A stretch of DNA of 64,000 nucleotides, taken from the NCBI GenBank assembly GCA_910577115.1, contig CAJTMC010000002.1, positions 100,122-164,121 of the forward strand. Direction: 5' to 3'. Source of the stretch: an uncultured Lachnospiraceae bacterium. GTDB taxonomy: Bacteria > Bacillota > Clostridia > Lachnospirales > Lachnospiraceae. The notes under the pieces are model-generated. The model did no database searches, was not told where the DNA came from, and saw nothing but the letters and a program-made list of their open reading frames with translations. The translations under genes and the position numbers were made by a program. Shown in pieces: positions 15,417-24,993 of this stretch (position 1 is its first letter; each line of letters starts with the position of its first letter).

Positions 15417-18400
15417 TTAGTTTGCAACAGCTTTGTCAATCAGATCCTGACCGATTTTCGTCCAGTATGCTGTTTCTGTCGAGTAAGACGGATCTGCCTT
15501 GAAGTCAAATGCCGTAAGCTTGCTGCTTGCATTGATTGTAAATACTGTCTGCGAATTTGGATCCGGTGTCTTTCCAAGAACCTGTGCAGGCTTCTTAAGA
15601 GCTGTCGTTATATTAAGCGCTTTGCCTTCGCTGTCCTTCAGCTTTTTGATTTCCTGTACAACAAGTCCTGCCTCGATAAATCCGCCAAGCTTATTACAGT
15701 GCGTTGAATCGCCGTCGCCCATAATCTGCTCGCCATACGTTTTATTACCGCCTGCCGTATATGCATCCTCATACATCTTCTTCGTTACCGCAAAGGCGTC
15801 AAGTAAAAGCACACCCTCTTCGTCTGCAAGCTGTCTGCAAGCCACTACATATGCATCATTGCTTGAAGCGTATGTGTTATCAGGAGTCGACTGATGTGTT
15901 CCGCAGTCATGATGCGGTCTGATCTTACCGGCATCTGTATAATACATTCTTGCCACAGGCGTCACTAACACAGGTGTTGCTCCGGCCTCTTTTGCCACAT
16001 CGACGTACTGTTTTAAAAACCACTTGAATGTACCGCCGCAATTATATTCGTACACCATTTTAGGGCTTCCATCTTCATTCTTATCCGTACTGCTTTCTGT
16101 CTTAGTCCCTTCCGTTTTCGGATAGATTCCGTTTGCATCCGGTTTTCCCACCGGTACAAATCTGTCAGGATAGTTTGCAGCGCAGTCATTATGTCCGAAC
16201 TGAATAAATAAGTAATCACCCTTTTTGATGTTCTTTTTAATTTTGTCAAGAGAGCCTTCATTGATAAAGTTTCTTGTACTTCTTCCGCCATTTGCATAGT
16301 TCACAATGGTTACTTTTTCCTCATTGAAGAATGACTGAATATATTCACCCCATGATCCTTCAATTCTGGCTTTTCCGCTATTATACATTCCCTGTGCCGA
16401 GTAGTCCTTAACAGTCGAATCTCCTGCAAGGAATACGTTCACGCCGTTTCCAAGAACTGCATCCGACTCTCCGGGTTCATCCCAGCCTTCCAATACAGCA
16501 GCCGTCATATCAACGGATTTTGCCTCTCCCGACCGGCCGCTTGTCGTCGTAGGTGTTACCTCAAGCCTGATAGTATACCCTACATCTGCTGTCTGTATCT
16601 TATAGCTTCTGCTCTGTTGTGCTGTCTGTGTCGTTATCAGTGTCGCATTATTGCCTTTTACGCGATACCATTTGATAATGGAAGCATCGTTTTTGTCGTT
16701 TGCCTCTCCCAAAGAATACACAGCTGTCAATGTATGTCCGGGTCTTGGCAAGTTCGAATCACCGTTATCCTGAATATAAGGATTGCCATTTTGCGCAAAC
16801 GCAACCGTTGAATCCTCTCTCTGATAATGCTTCGGCGTCCATCCGCCAAAATATTTCTCAAAAGCCGCAGTATCCGGAACCGGATTTGTCGTTTTAACAG
16901 TACCTGCAACTCTCTTGCTGGTATCTACCGTTTTGCCATCCAAAGAAGTTGTGTTATATTCTGCAAAGTTCGCATTTTCAGGTTTTGCATTTGACATAGA
17001 AGTCCAACCGGCAGCTAAAATGAGATCTGATCTCTCCAGTTTTGTGTTTACAAAGGTAACTTTTGCCTTTGCACCCCAAGGTCTTCCGAAATATCCCGGA
17101 TCAACAATTAAGTCCTTGCTGCCTGTTACCGTACAATTCCAGAAAAGATAGCCATTTTCTGCTGAATCCTGAGCTGCTGTAATATATCCGCCGCTTCCCT
17201 TATCACTGTATCCCTTAAAATTCAGTACGCAGTTGTCAAATACCGTGTCACCATCGTAGCAGATATAGTCTGTACCGCCTTCTATAAAGCACTCTTTAAA
17301 GTATGCATGTGCCCCTGTTTTTCCTGTACCAACCGTATCCTGACTACTGAGGAACTTACACCGATAAAACTCTGCATTGTTACCGCCAGTATCAATGAAC
17401 ATTGCGCATCCACGCTCTGTCGCATTCTTGCTCTTTACATCCAGTGCATAATCTCTTGCAGGTTTTCCGCCTGATGCTGTAGGCTCTACACCGTCTGCAA
17501 GCTCTTCGTCCGTAATATATCTGTTGAGCGAATGCTCAAATACGATATTCTCCGCCAGGAAACCGGTAGACTTAATCTGTACTGCTGCACCCCAGTTTTT
17601 CGGTTCACCCTTCTTATACTGATCATGTGCATTCTGTGCATCATACCATCCGGTAACGCTGCTATAATACTGATATCCGATACCCTGATACCATGTAAGC
17701 TTTACTTCCTTATCAGGTGTGTCATTTACAAATGAAATGTAAGGAACATCTACTATAATCTGCTCTCTGTATACACCCGGAGCAATATGGATTGTAATGC
17801 GCTCCTCCTCTTTTGTCGGTTTCATGCGCTTAGCCGCCTTAACCGCCTTGCTTACTGTTTCGTAATTCGCATCACCCTTGTCGGAATACCCTACATAGAG
17901 ATCTGCCTTTCTTGTCAGGTCACTTTCTGCAGCCGTTGACACAAAGAGGATATCCTTGTTGACTGCTTTTCCTTCCACAATAACATGCTCTGTTGTCTGA
18001 TAATTTTCAATTGTGGCTACCGCACTGTAAATACCATCTCTGAGGTCTGCCTTATAAGACTTTCCGTCTGCAGCGATGGTAGCAGTGTACTCGTACTCAT
18101 CATCAACATTCTTGAAAGTGAGTGCTTTAACACCTGTAACTGCATTGCCGTCCAAATCCACAAAATTACCTGCCGCCGCATATACAGGTCTTAACTCAAC
18201 TTCAATATCCGCTGTATACGGCTTGTTCTGGTTTACAATCTTATCACCCTTTACCTGATAGTCATTTACGCCTTCCAGTGTGATTGTGTACTCTACATCG
18301 GGCTCTAATCTTCCTGTAAACTGAGGAGTTGCACTGTCGAGCCCTGTAATTGTAAGCTCGATATCATCGCTCAGCACATCCTCGGCTGTCTTCATAATCA

Positions 18401-21400
18401 CCTTCAGATTTGCTTTTCTGGCATAATCCGCTGCAAAGCCCTTGATTGTACCGGAATAAACATACATTTCTTTCTCTTCAATAACAATCTTTACATCGCT
18501 CTTTCCGGACAATGCGTCATCATCCGTTAACTTTATATTCTTGCTGGCATTCGTAGGACCATAGCCTACTTTTCCTGTAATTACCGCATTATATGAGTAT
18601 CCTGCCGCAAGCTTAGCAGTAAAGCTTGTTCCGTCAAGCGTTGCGGAAGTTTCCGCTTTCGTTGTTTCGTTGACAAACTTAAGCTTAATGCCTTCCGTCG
18701 ATGTGAGTGGCCCTAAATCAAGCGTACCGCTTACATCCACTGCCGGGACTCTCTTTACACGGTTTGTAATCGGTTTTCCGCCTGATGCGTCCGCCCAAAT
18801 CTTATAAGATCCCGCATATTTAGCAACAAATGAAATTTTTTCATTTTTAGTACCGATGCTTCCTGTATCCTTCTGAGTCCTATTCGTTCCGACGTATTCA
18901 AAATAAAAATCTGTCGCTGTCGAATTGTTCGTACCTACATAAATGTCTATTCTGTCTCCCCGCAGCACATTGGCAATCGTATAGTTTCTTCTGTTATTGC
19001 CGCCTGTACCATTACAATAGTAATCGCCAGCTGCCGTATAACCGTCACTATACTTATACGCTGCCACTCCTGATGGGCTGCCTGCTGTTTTATTGGCTGT
19101 AGCCGAGTAAATTCTGTCATTTTTCAGATGATTCAGCGTCAAATCTCCAAAAACAACCTCACCATCAGCACTAAACTTACCATCATTTGCTAAATTCTCA
19201 TAATTGTTCCAACTGTCTGCAGTAATATGATTCTTGTATGTCTTTTCGTCAGATTCCTCCTTTGCGCCGAAATCCCAAACATCAATAATCTTTTCACGAT
19301 CCTGACCGATTGTGGGATCATCCGGTTCATCCGGTATGTCTGTAGTCGGTTCTGTAGTCGGACTTTCCTCTTCCTCAGACTCCTCAGGAATTGTGGTTGT
19401 CGGTTTTACCGTCGTAATCTTAAACTTAATGTTCTTTGTGCCATAGTATGATCCTGTGGTTCTTGCTTCGATCATTACCGTAGCTGTTCCTGCTTTATTG
19501 TTGTTTCTGTATGAAACAATCCGAATATCCTTTGCCTCTACGCCGAGAAGAACCTTTGCAATATCTTTCTCTGTAAGAGTTACCGTGTTTACGCCATCAA
19601 AATACTGATTCTCAATATTGGCAATCTGCTTTACCTTACTCAGATTTGATGCCGTGCGGCATGCTAACCTTGTTTCCTTGTACTTGTTCGCATATCTGAT
19701 ATCCGGTGTGACCGTAATGCTTCTGCTTGTACGCTTAATAATAACGTCTGATTCCTTAACCTTTACGCCTGCTGCATCTGTTATCTTTGCTGCGTTTATA
19801 ATTTTACCGGCGTCTGCTCCAACTTTTTCTTCATCCAACACAACGCCGTCCTTCATATGGTACTTACCCGGAACTACCGTGAACACTACTGTGGTATTCT
19901 TAAATACATTTCTGTATGCATTTTTACCTGTGATTTTTACCTCACCAACATCGCCAACAGAAGTTGCCGTGCAGCCTCTATAGTTTACAGTATAGTCTGT
20001 TCCTTCTCTCAGCGTTGCTCCGCTTTCCGTCGTAAAGCTTGTAAGTCTTGGTCCCTTTGAAGAAAATTCTGCTTCAAGTACCGGATTTACAATGTCATTA
20101 AAATCATCTAATGATGATGCAATATCAGTGTCTACTGTTACTGTATATCTTATTTTTACAGTACCTGAAAGGTTATTCAAGCCTGTAATTTCAGCTACTG
20201 CCGTACCCTTCTTTGCATTGTTCTTATAAACAACCTTATAGTCTGTACGCGAACTGAGTGTATTATCACCAATTGATAATGTAAGATTCTCAAGCACTAC
20301 AGGGCTGCCCTTGTATGCAAACGCATCTGACGGATTGGGAGATGCCAAATAGGATCCGCCGTTTCTGTCTGTCTGCGTAAATTTTGCATTGTCCGCATTA
20401 ATAGTTGTCTTTGAAAGATTTCTCTTCTTAATGCTGAAGTTAAATACCTTTGAGCCATAGTAGTCATTCTGTCCGATAACCGTAACAGTTGCTCTACCTA
20501 CATTTACGTTGTTCTTGTATACAATATTATAGTTCTCTTCCGCAATACCGGCAAGTCCTTCTACTCTCGGTGTAATGTAAGTACCTGTATACAATGCGTT
20601 CTTTACATCATCTTTATTGAGTGAAAGCTTGAGTTTCTTAATGTCTGTCTTCTCTGTCGTTTTCTTGTCAATGATTTCGTATGAAACCGTCGTCTTTCCT
20701 ACAAATGTACCAACGTCTGTTACTTCTCCGGTACCTGTAACAACAATTGTCTGTGGTCCTACTGTAATACCGTCAGAGCCTTTTGCAAATGCCAGTCTGT
20801 AATGCAGACCCTCTGTAAGCTGCTGATTATAGGTATTTCCGTCCTTGTCTGTGTATGTATAGGTCACTGTAACAGCATACTGCTGCTTCTTTCCTTTCAC
20901 AAGGTTCGCTGCCTCTACCTTGATTTTGTCGCTGTCTAATGATATCGGCTTCTTTACATCATCTGCTGTTATTTTTGACTCTTCTGTGTCGCTTACTTCT
21001 ACTTCTGAGCTTTCTTCCTCCGTATCCGGCTGACTCGGCTCTTCTTCGCCCGAGCTTGGCTGGCTTGGCTTTTCTTCGCCTGAGCTTGGCTGGCTTGGCT
21101 TTTCTTCGCCTGAGCTTGGCTGGCTTGGCTTTTCTTCGCTTGAAGGTGTGTCGCTTGGTTTCTCTTCCGAAGCTGACTGGCTCGGTTTCGGATCCTCACC
21201 TTCGGGAGTCTTTTCAATTGAAATCGCTCCTGCCATTACCTTAGAGCCGCCTGCCCAGAACCAATAGGTATGACCTGCTTCCATTGAGAAAGTATACTTT
21301 GATCCACTGTATGAAGTCGAAGATGGATCCTTTGGAATGTCTTGTGACGCATCCGAATCATTTGCCTGATCTCTAAAATGGAAGTTCTTTGATCTGTTAT

Positions 21401-24143
21401 CTCTTACAATAAATGTTATTTTACTGTTTTTTACTGCCGTAATCTTAAATGCCGCCTTATTGTCAATCGGTAAGCTTTCCGTATCTGACGGACCTGTTGA
21501 ACCTTGTACACAGCCTTCATAATCCTTGCCTCCGTAGCTGAAAGCATAAGAGTCTTTTGCCGGATCATTGCCTTCCCTGGTCCAAAACGGCATGTCCTGA
21601 GCTACCTCAATAATTGCCGTATTCTTATATCCGTAAAGCTTGCCTTTCTTAAATCCATCTGTTTTTGAAATTTCAACTTCTCCACCGTCACCATCTACCG
21701 TGAGGTCGTCACCTGTCGGTACATCAGGTCCCGGATCCGGTTCTGTTGTTGTATCCATGATGTCAATTTCTTTTCCGTCAACTGTAAGCTTAATATCGCT
21801 GAATGAAATGTCTGCATTTCTTGACACGAACATACCAATATATTGATATTGGTCATCCATTGACGTAAGCATGAAATCATATCCGCCTGACTGTGTCGGA
21901 TTATTGCCAAACGTACACTCGTATCCATCACCATTAAATGCAAGCCTTAAATCATAGACATCTCCTGCTTTAGGTGCCGCAATACCAGACGAGTTTTTAT
22001 TTAACTTACCATCTTTATAATAAAAGCAATTTGAATTGCCATCTGCAAGCGTACCTGCTACCACAAAATCGCCATTCAGAGTCTTATCATTTATGTCAAT
22101 AAACATGTTGTCACGCGCCATAAGACCAAAGCCCGCCTGACTGGGATTTGAGATACTTGCGCTTATTTCGTTTACGGTTGCTTTGGCTGAAAGTGTAAAT
22201 TTCGCATCCGAAGGTATTCGGTAATAATACATTACTATACCATTCTCTGTATTCGAAAGTTTACCATTTCCGCTGGCTTTCAAATGCATATTTCCAGCAG
22301 CATCCTTGCCAATCGTAAATAAACTTGTTGTCGGACTCTTACCTAAAGATCCAAACGCACTACCTTTAAAAATGCCATATGGTTCCCATAATTTGCTGTC
22401 TGTTGTCGGCGGCGTATATGTTGGTTCTTCATAACCAGGATTAGGCTTTAAATCATTTTCCTCTGTGGGTTCTTTTCCTTGGGTTTTTACATGACTTGCA
22501 ATGTCTAAATCGGTAAACTTCGCGATTTCCTCCGCAAGCATATATGCTACTCTTTTCGCACCATAAATATTCAAGTGCGTGTTATCCACAGATGTTTCCT
22601 TACTATTCGTCCATGCATGAAGTTTCAATGTTCCACTGTTGCCAGCAGACACCCAATATTCTTTCGTAAGCGTTGTTAAATCAACAACTTTAACGTTTTT
22701 ATCTTTTTCAAGCTGTTTAATTGCAGCCGGATAGTCGCCGTCAGCGGTGACATGAAGAACGGAACCCTTATATTCTCCCTCAGTCCTCCTTACAATCGGC
22801 GTACATATAATCGCTGTTGCCCCCTTCTTCTCCGCCAATTTTACGTAATTATCGTACAAAGACTTGGCAAATGAACCTTCCGTCTGCCAATCGCCCACAG
22901 GACTTGTATATCTTCCAGGGTTCTGCTCATCATCTGCTTTCTCATCATTATGCCCAAAACCAACGATAAGGACATCACCTTGTTTGATACCTTCCGTTAA
23001 CGTAGTATAATTCTTCTCTTTCGTAAAATTCTTTGAGCTTCTGCCTGATAAAGCCAAATTATTTACTTCATAATATCCGTCCAAATAATTTTGGATCTGC
23101 GTGCCATATCCATATCTGGGATAATAGTAATTGTCATCAAATGAACTTACTGTTGAATCACCAACTACCCATACTGTGTGTTTTTGGTCGTCCGGTATTG
23201 GATCAGTTTCAGGTTCGCTTGTCGGCTCAGATGTCGGCTCCTGCACTGATGAGGGCTCAACAGTGCTTGCAGGCTCGCTGCCGCCTTCACCTTCAAAATA
23301 AACGCCCCAAATATGCATACCACTGCTTACTGAGCCAATATAATAATTGCCTTTATCAGGTACGTCATAAGGTAGTTTTACAATAGCGTTACTACAAGGT
23401 ACGGTTCCTCTGCCAACTTCCTTTCCCTTACCAGTGGCGCCATCCGTATAACTAAACAGGCCGCAATAACGATCTTCTGTCTTACCCGTTGATCCCATTT
23501 GTGCATATACTGTCAATTTTCCTTTTCCGGTTGTTTTAAAATGGATACTGCTATCGGCAATTGCGCTTGAACCACCAAACTTAATTCTTGCCGTAAATAC
23601 TTTTCCATCTATTTCATCGCTTGTTTTACCTGTTTCAATTGTAACAGCTTTGGCACCTGATCTTATAAAAAAATCTCCTACCGATACAGGGTCTGCTCCA
23701 GCAGCAATTGTTTGCGCTGTAAGATTTTTATCATCAAGACTAAAGCTCCCTGCCTTATTATTCTCTTCCTTTGTCGTCTCCTCGGCATCGTCCTTCTCTT
23801 TCTTTTCCTCTACGATGCTCTCGGCAACTTCTTCCTTCGCGTCGCTCTTTGAAGTTTCTTCTTTAGAAACAGCTTCCTTAGAAGTCTCTTCTTTTGCAGC
23901 TTCGCTGGTGTTTTCCTCCTCCGCGTCTGCTCCGGAGTCCTCATCAGGTGTTTCTTCTGCTGCCTTGTCAGAAACAACCTCTGCTTCGTTTTCTTCCGTC
24001 TCCTCAACATACCCCGCAGTCTCCGTTGAGGCTTCAGCGGCATACGCGGTCATACCTGACGGCGCCATTCCGGAGATTACCATTGCTCCGGACAGCACAA
24101 ACGCCATAATCCGTTTTGCCAGCTTGTTCTTCATGTTAAGCAT
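15417..24143 (-). CDS. Giant secreted pectin esterase: SGNH (CE12-like) - CE8 pectin methylesterase - SGNH (CE12-like)
   Basis: A 2908-residue secreted multi-enzyme protein. The order is: signal peptide 1-37 (AYAAEA); acidic linker to about 145; beta-sandwich 150-285; SGNH esterase 320-545 (GDST near 329, GHND near 398, DNTH near 522) like rhamnogalacturonan acetylesterases; a beta-sandwich 584-794 also found in the PL9 protein; another 814-976; PSQPSSGEEK repeats 988-1038; YxNN modules 1060-1580; a further beta-sandwich 1618-1808; Ig/CNA-B-like region to 2071; pectin methylesterase 2074-2450 (GVYRE, SQDTVG, GGTDYIC with the catalytic Asp, GRPWG); an Ig-like domain; and a second SGNH 2565-2850 (GDST, GHND, DSTH). 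It should strip acetyl and methyl esters from pectin outside the cell. No LPxTG or S-layer anchor is visible. ATG follows AAGGAGG. Confidence 0.9.
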   Translation of the reverse strand: MLNMKNKLAKRIMAFVLSGAMVISGMAPSGMTAYAAEASTETAGYVEETEENEAEVVSDKAAEETPDEDSGADAEEENTSEAAKEETSKEAVSKEETSKSDAKEEVAESIVEEKKEKDDAEETTKEENNKAGSFSLDDKNLTAQTIAAGADPVSVGDFFIRSGAKAVTIETGKTSDEIDGKVFTARIKFGGSSAIADSSIHFKTTGKGKLTVYAQMGSTGKTEDRYCGLFSYTDGATGKGKEVGRGTVPCSNAIVKLPYDVPDKGNYYIGSVSSGMHIWGVYFEGEGGSEPASTVEPSSVQEPTSEPTSEPETDPIPDDQKHTVWVVGDSTVSSFDDNYYYPRYGYGTQIQNYLDGYYEVNNLALSGRSSKNFTKEKNYTTLTEGIKQGDVLIVGFGHNDEKADDEQNPGRYTSPVGDWQTEGSFAKSLYDNYVKLAEKKGATAIICTPIVRRTEGEYKGSVLHVTADGDYPAAIKQLEKDKNVKVVDLTTLTKEYWVSAGNSGTLKLHAWTNSKETSVDNTHLNIYGAKRVAYMLAEEIAKFTDLDIASHVKTQGKEPTEENDLKPNPGYEEPTYTPPTTDSKLWEPYGIFKGSAFGSLGKSPTTSLFTIGKDAAGNMHLKASGNGKLSNTENGIVMYYYRIPSDAKFTLSAKATVNEISASISNPSQAGFGLMARDNMFIDINDKTLNGDFVVAGTLADGNSNCFYYKDGKLNKNSSGIAAPKAGDVYDLRLAFNGDGYECTFGNNPTQSGGYDFMLTSMDDQYQYIGMFVSRNADISFSDIKLTVDGKEIDIMDTTTEPDPGPDVPTGDDLTVDGDGGEVEISKTDGFKKGKLYGYKNTAIIEVAQDMPFWTREGNDPAKDSYAFSYGGKDYEGCVQGSTGPSDTESLPIDNKAAFKITAVKNSKITFIVRDNRSKNFHFRDQANDSDASQDIPKDPSSTSYSGSKYTFSMEAGHTYWFWAGGSKVMAGAISIEKTPEGEDPKPSQSASEEKPSDTPSSEEKPSQPSSGEEKPSQPSSGEEKPSQPSSGEEEPSQPDTEEESSEVEVSDTEESKITADDVKKPISLDSDKIKVEAANLVKGKKQQYAVTVTYTYTDKDGNTYNQQLTEGLHYRLAFAKGSDGITVGPQTIVVTGTGEVTDVGTFVGKTTVSYEIIDKKTTEKTDIKKLKLSLNKDDVKNALYTGTYITPRVEGLAGIAEENYNIVYKNNVNVGRATVTVIGQNDYYGSKVFNFSIKKRNLSKTTINADNAKFTQTDRNGGSYLASPNPSDAFAYKGSPVVLENLTLSIGDNTLSSRTDYKVVYKNNAKKGTAVAEITGLNNLSGTVKIRYTVTVDTDIASSLDDFNDIVNPVLEAEFSSKGPRLTSFTTESGATLREGTDYTVNYRGCTATSVGDVGEVKITGKNAYRNVFKNTTVVFTVVPGKYHMKDGVVLDEEKVGADAGKIINAAKITDAAGVKVKESDVIIKRTSRSITVTPDIRYANKYKETRLACRTASNLSKVKQIANIENQYFDGVNTVTLTEKDIAKVLLGVEAKDIRIVSYRNNNKAGTATVMIEARTTGSYYGTKNIKFKITTVKPTTTIPEESEEEESPTTEPTTDIPDEPDDPTIGQDREKIIDVWDFGAKEESDEKTYKNHITADSWNNYENLANDGKFSADGEVVFGDLTLNHLKNDRIYSATANKTAGSPSGVAAYKYSDGYTAAGDYYCNGTGGNNRRNYTIANVLRGDRIDIYVGTNNSTATDFYFEYVGTNRTQKDTGSIGTKNEKISFVAKYAGSYKIWADASGGKPITNRVKRVPAVDVSGTLDLGPLTSTEGIKLKFVNETTKAETSATLDGTSFTAKLAAGYSYNAVITGKVGYGPTNASKNIKLTDDDALSGKSDVKIVIEEKEMYVYSGTIKGFAADYARKANLKVIMKTAEDVLSDDIELTITGLDSATPQFTGRLEPDVEYTITLEGVNDYQVKGDKIVNQNKPYTADIEVELRPVYAAAGNFVDLDGNAVTGVKALTFKNVDDEYEYTATIAADGKSYKADLRDGIYSAVATIENYQTTEHVIVEGKAVNKDILFVSTAAESDLTRKADLYVGYSDKGDANYETVSKAVKAAKRMKPTKEEERITIHIAPGVYREQIIVDVPYISFVNDTPDKEVKLTWYQGIGYQYYSSVTGWYDAQNAHDQYKKGEPKNWGAAVQIKSTGFLAENIVFEHSLNRYITDEELADGVEPTASGGKPARDYALDVKSKNATERGCAMFIDTGGNNAEFYRCKFLSSQDTVGTGKTGAHAYFKECFIEGGTDYICYDGDTVFDNCVLNFKGYSDKGSGGYITAAQDSAENGYLFWNCTVTGSKDLIVDPGYFGRPWGAKAKVTFVNTKLERSDLILAAGWTSMSNAKPENANFAEYNTTSLDGKTVDTSKRVAGTVKTTNPVPDTAAFEKYFGGWTPKHYQREDSTVAFAQNGNPYIQDNGDSNLPRPGHTLTAVYSLGEANDKNDASIIKWYRVKGNNATLITTQTAQQSRSYKIQTADVGYTIRLEVTPTTTSGRSGEAKSVDMTAAVLEGWDEPGESDAVLGNGVNVFLAGDSTVKDYSAQGMYNSGKARIEGSWGEYIQSFFNEEKVTIVNYANGGRSTRNFINEGSLDKIKKNIKKGDYLFIQFGHNDCAANYPDRFVPVGKPDANGIYPKTEGTKTESSTDKNEDGSPKMVYEYNCGGTFKWFLKQYVDVAKEAGATPVLVTPVARMYYTDAGKIRPHHDCGTHQSTPDNTYASSNDAYVVACRQLADEEGVLLLDAFAVTKKMYEDAYTAGGNKTYGEQIMGDGDSTHCNKLGGFIEAGLVVQEIKKLKDSEGKALNITTALKKPAQVLGKTPDPNSQTVFTINASSKLTAFDFKADPSYSTETAYWTKIGQDLIDKAVAN
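21030..21165 (-). repeat. 30-bp in-frame tandem repeat (PSQPSSGEEK)
   Basis: About four head-to-tail copies of a 30-nt unit within the giant esterase gene encode a Pro/Ser/Glu linker. Copies are nearly identical at DNA level, so copy number probably varies between strains. Confidence 0.85.
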
Positions 24144-24214
24144 ACCCGCTCCTCCTTTTTATTTTTATTCTCAGAGCGCAAAAAGCCCTTTTTACACTCT
24201 AATCCTATGATAAT

Positions 24215-24245
24215 ATTATAAGGCATGACACGGGGTCAGAGTCAA
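24215..24245 (-). promoter_or_regulatory. Putative promoter of the giant pectin esterase
   Basis: TTGACT (24240-24245) and TATAAT (24215-24220) on the minus strand with a long 19-bp spacer that contains TGACCCCGTGTCA (24227-24239), a near-dyad that may be an operator. About 70 bp of leader precede the start codon. Confidence 0.5.
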
Positions 24246-24267
24246 TTCAATTTTCCCAAATAATCCC

Positions 24268-24310
24268 ACAAAAAACAGCCGCTTGTACTGTGAATTTTGT
24301 ACAATCGGCT
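24268..24310 (-). terminator. Orphan terminator hairpin upstream of the esterase promoter
   Basis: 12-bp stem with a single mismatch (AGCCGATTGTAC/GTACAAGCGGCT) and a 10-nt loop, followed by GTTTTTTG on the minus strand. No minus-strand gene lies upstream of it; the nearest gene (24601) is on the other strand. It may insulate the locus or end a short unannotated RNA. The spacer 24311-24505 shows nothing else supportable. Confidence 0.65.
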
Positions 24311-24505
24311 ATTTGATTTCACATAATATTTTGTTACTTTGCCCTACTGCATCTCATATTTGCGCTTTCATTGATAAACTGTACTGATTGTTACACTTTA
24401 ATCATTACAGATATGTAAAAAGCGTAAAGCCTTATTTCATTTGAGCTTCCTTATATAAAAATCCGCATGGTTTTTATTAAAATTTCGTTAAAACTACCAC
24501 AAGGC

Positions 24506-24534
24506 TTGATAATTTTTTAAAGATGTATGATAAT
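24506..24534 (+). promoter_or_regulatory. Promoter of the DUF1858 gene
   Basis: TTGATA (24506-24511), 17-bp spacer, GATAAT (24529-24534), about 65 bp before the start codon. Confidence 0.55.
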
Positions 24535-24600
24535 GAATGGTAGCTTTAACTGTAAATCATTACAAATTATCAAAGGAAATAAATTCAGGAGGATTTTATC

Positions 24601-24795
24601 ATGGCAGAAATAACAAAGGATATGACAATCGGCGAGATTTTGAGGACAACCCCCGACGTGGCTCCCATTCTAATGAATGCAGGAATGCATTGTCTTGGCT
24701 GCCCTTCCGCACAGGGCGAGTCTTTAGAGGAAGCCGCAATGGTTCATGGACTTGACATCGACAGCCTGATGGCTGAAATTGCAAAGCTTGCATAA
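24601..24795 (+). CDS. DUF1858 hybrid-cluster-associated redox disulfide protein
   Basis: A 64-residue protein of the DUF1858 family: MTIGEILRTTPDVAPILMNAGMHC followed by a CLGC motif (Cys31/Cys34 region) and a short helix, a layout seen in small redox-disulfide proteins often linked to hybrid cluster protein and anaerobic metabolism. The CxxC pair likely cycles between thiol and disulfide. ATG follows AGGAGG. It is monocistronic, with a promoter and terminator of its own. The partner is not in the window. Confidence 0.85.
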   Translation: MAEITKDMTIGEILRTTPDVAPILMNAGMHCLGCPSAQGESLEEAAMVHGLDIDSLMAEIAKLA

Positions 24796-24805
24796 TTAAA
24801 ACAGG

Positions 24806-24854
24806 AAAAAGGTGTAACGCTTACAGGTTGTGTAAAGTATTGCACCTTTTTTTG
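24806..24854 (+). terminator. Rho-independent terminator
   Basis: AAAAAGGTG / CACCTTTTTTT outer stem with a long loop, directly after the DUF1858 gene. Confidence 0.7.
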
Positions 24855-24933
24855 TTAACCGGCATTCCATGTAAATGCAAAATGCAGCACAAAGCGGCAC
24901 AATCTTTTTTAATCCTATACATTTTCAAACTTC

Positions 24934-24971
24934 AAAAAAGTCTAATGCTACATCCCTCATAGCATTAGACC
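24934..24971 (-). terminator. Terminator of the mecA gene
   Basis: Perfect 11-bp stem GTCTAATGCTA/TAGCATTAGAC with a 9-nt loop followed by TTTTTT on the minus strand. Confidence 0.9.
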
Positions 24972-24993
24972 TCTTTCCTAATTCTCCGAAATT

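Noticed and set aside
21030..21165. Regular 30-bp repeats that could be taken for a CRISPR array
   Set aside because: Head-to-tail copies with no spacers, in frame with PSQPSSGEEK inside the giant esterase.
23650..24210. 186-codon Ser-rich open frame on the plus strand
   Set aside because: Antisense to the Glu-rich linker and signal peptide of the giant esterase; Glu/Lys codons read backwards give Ser/Phe/Leu runs.
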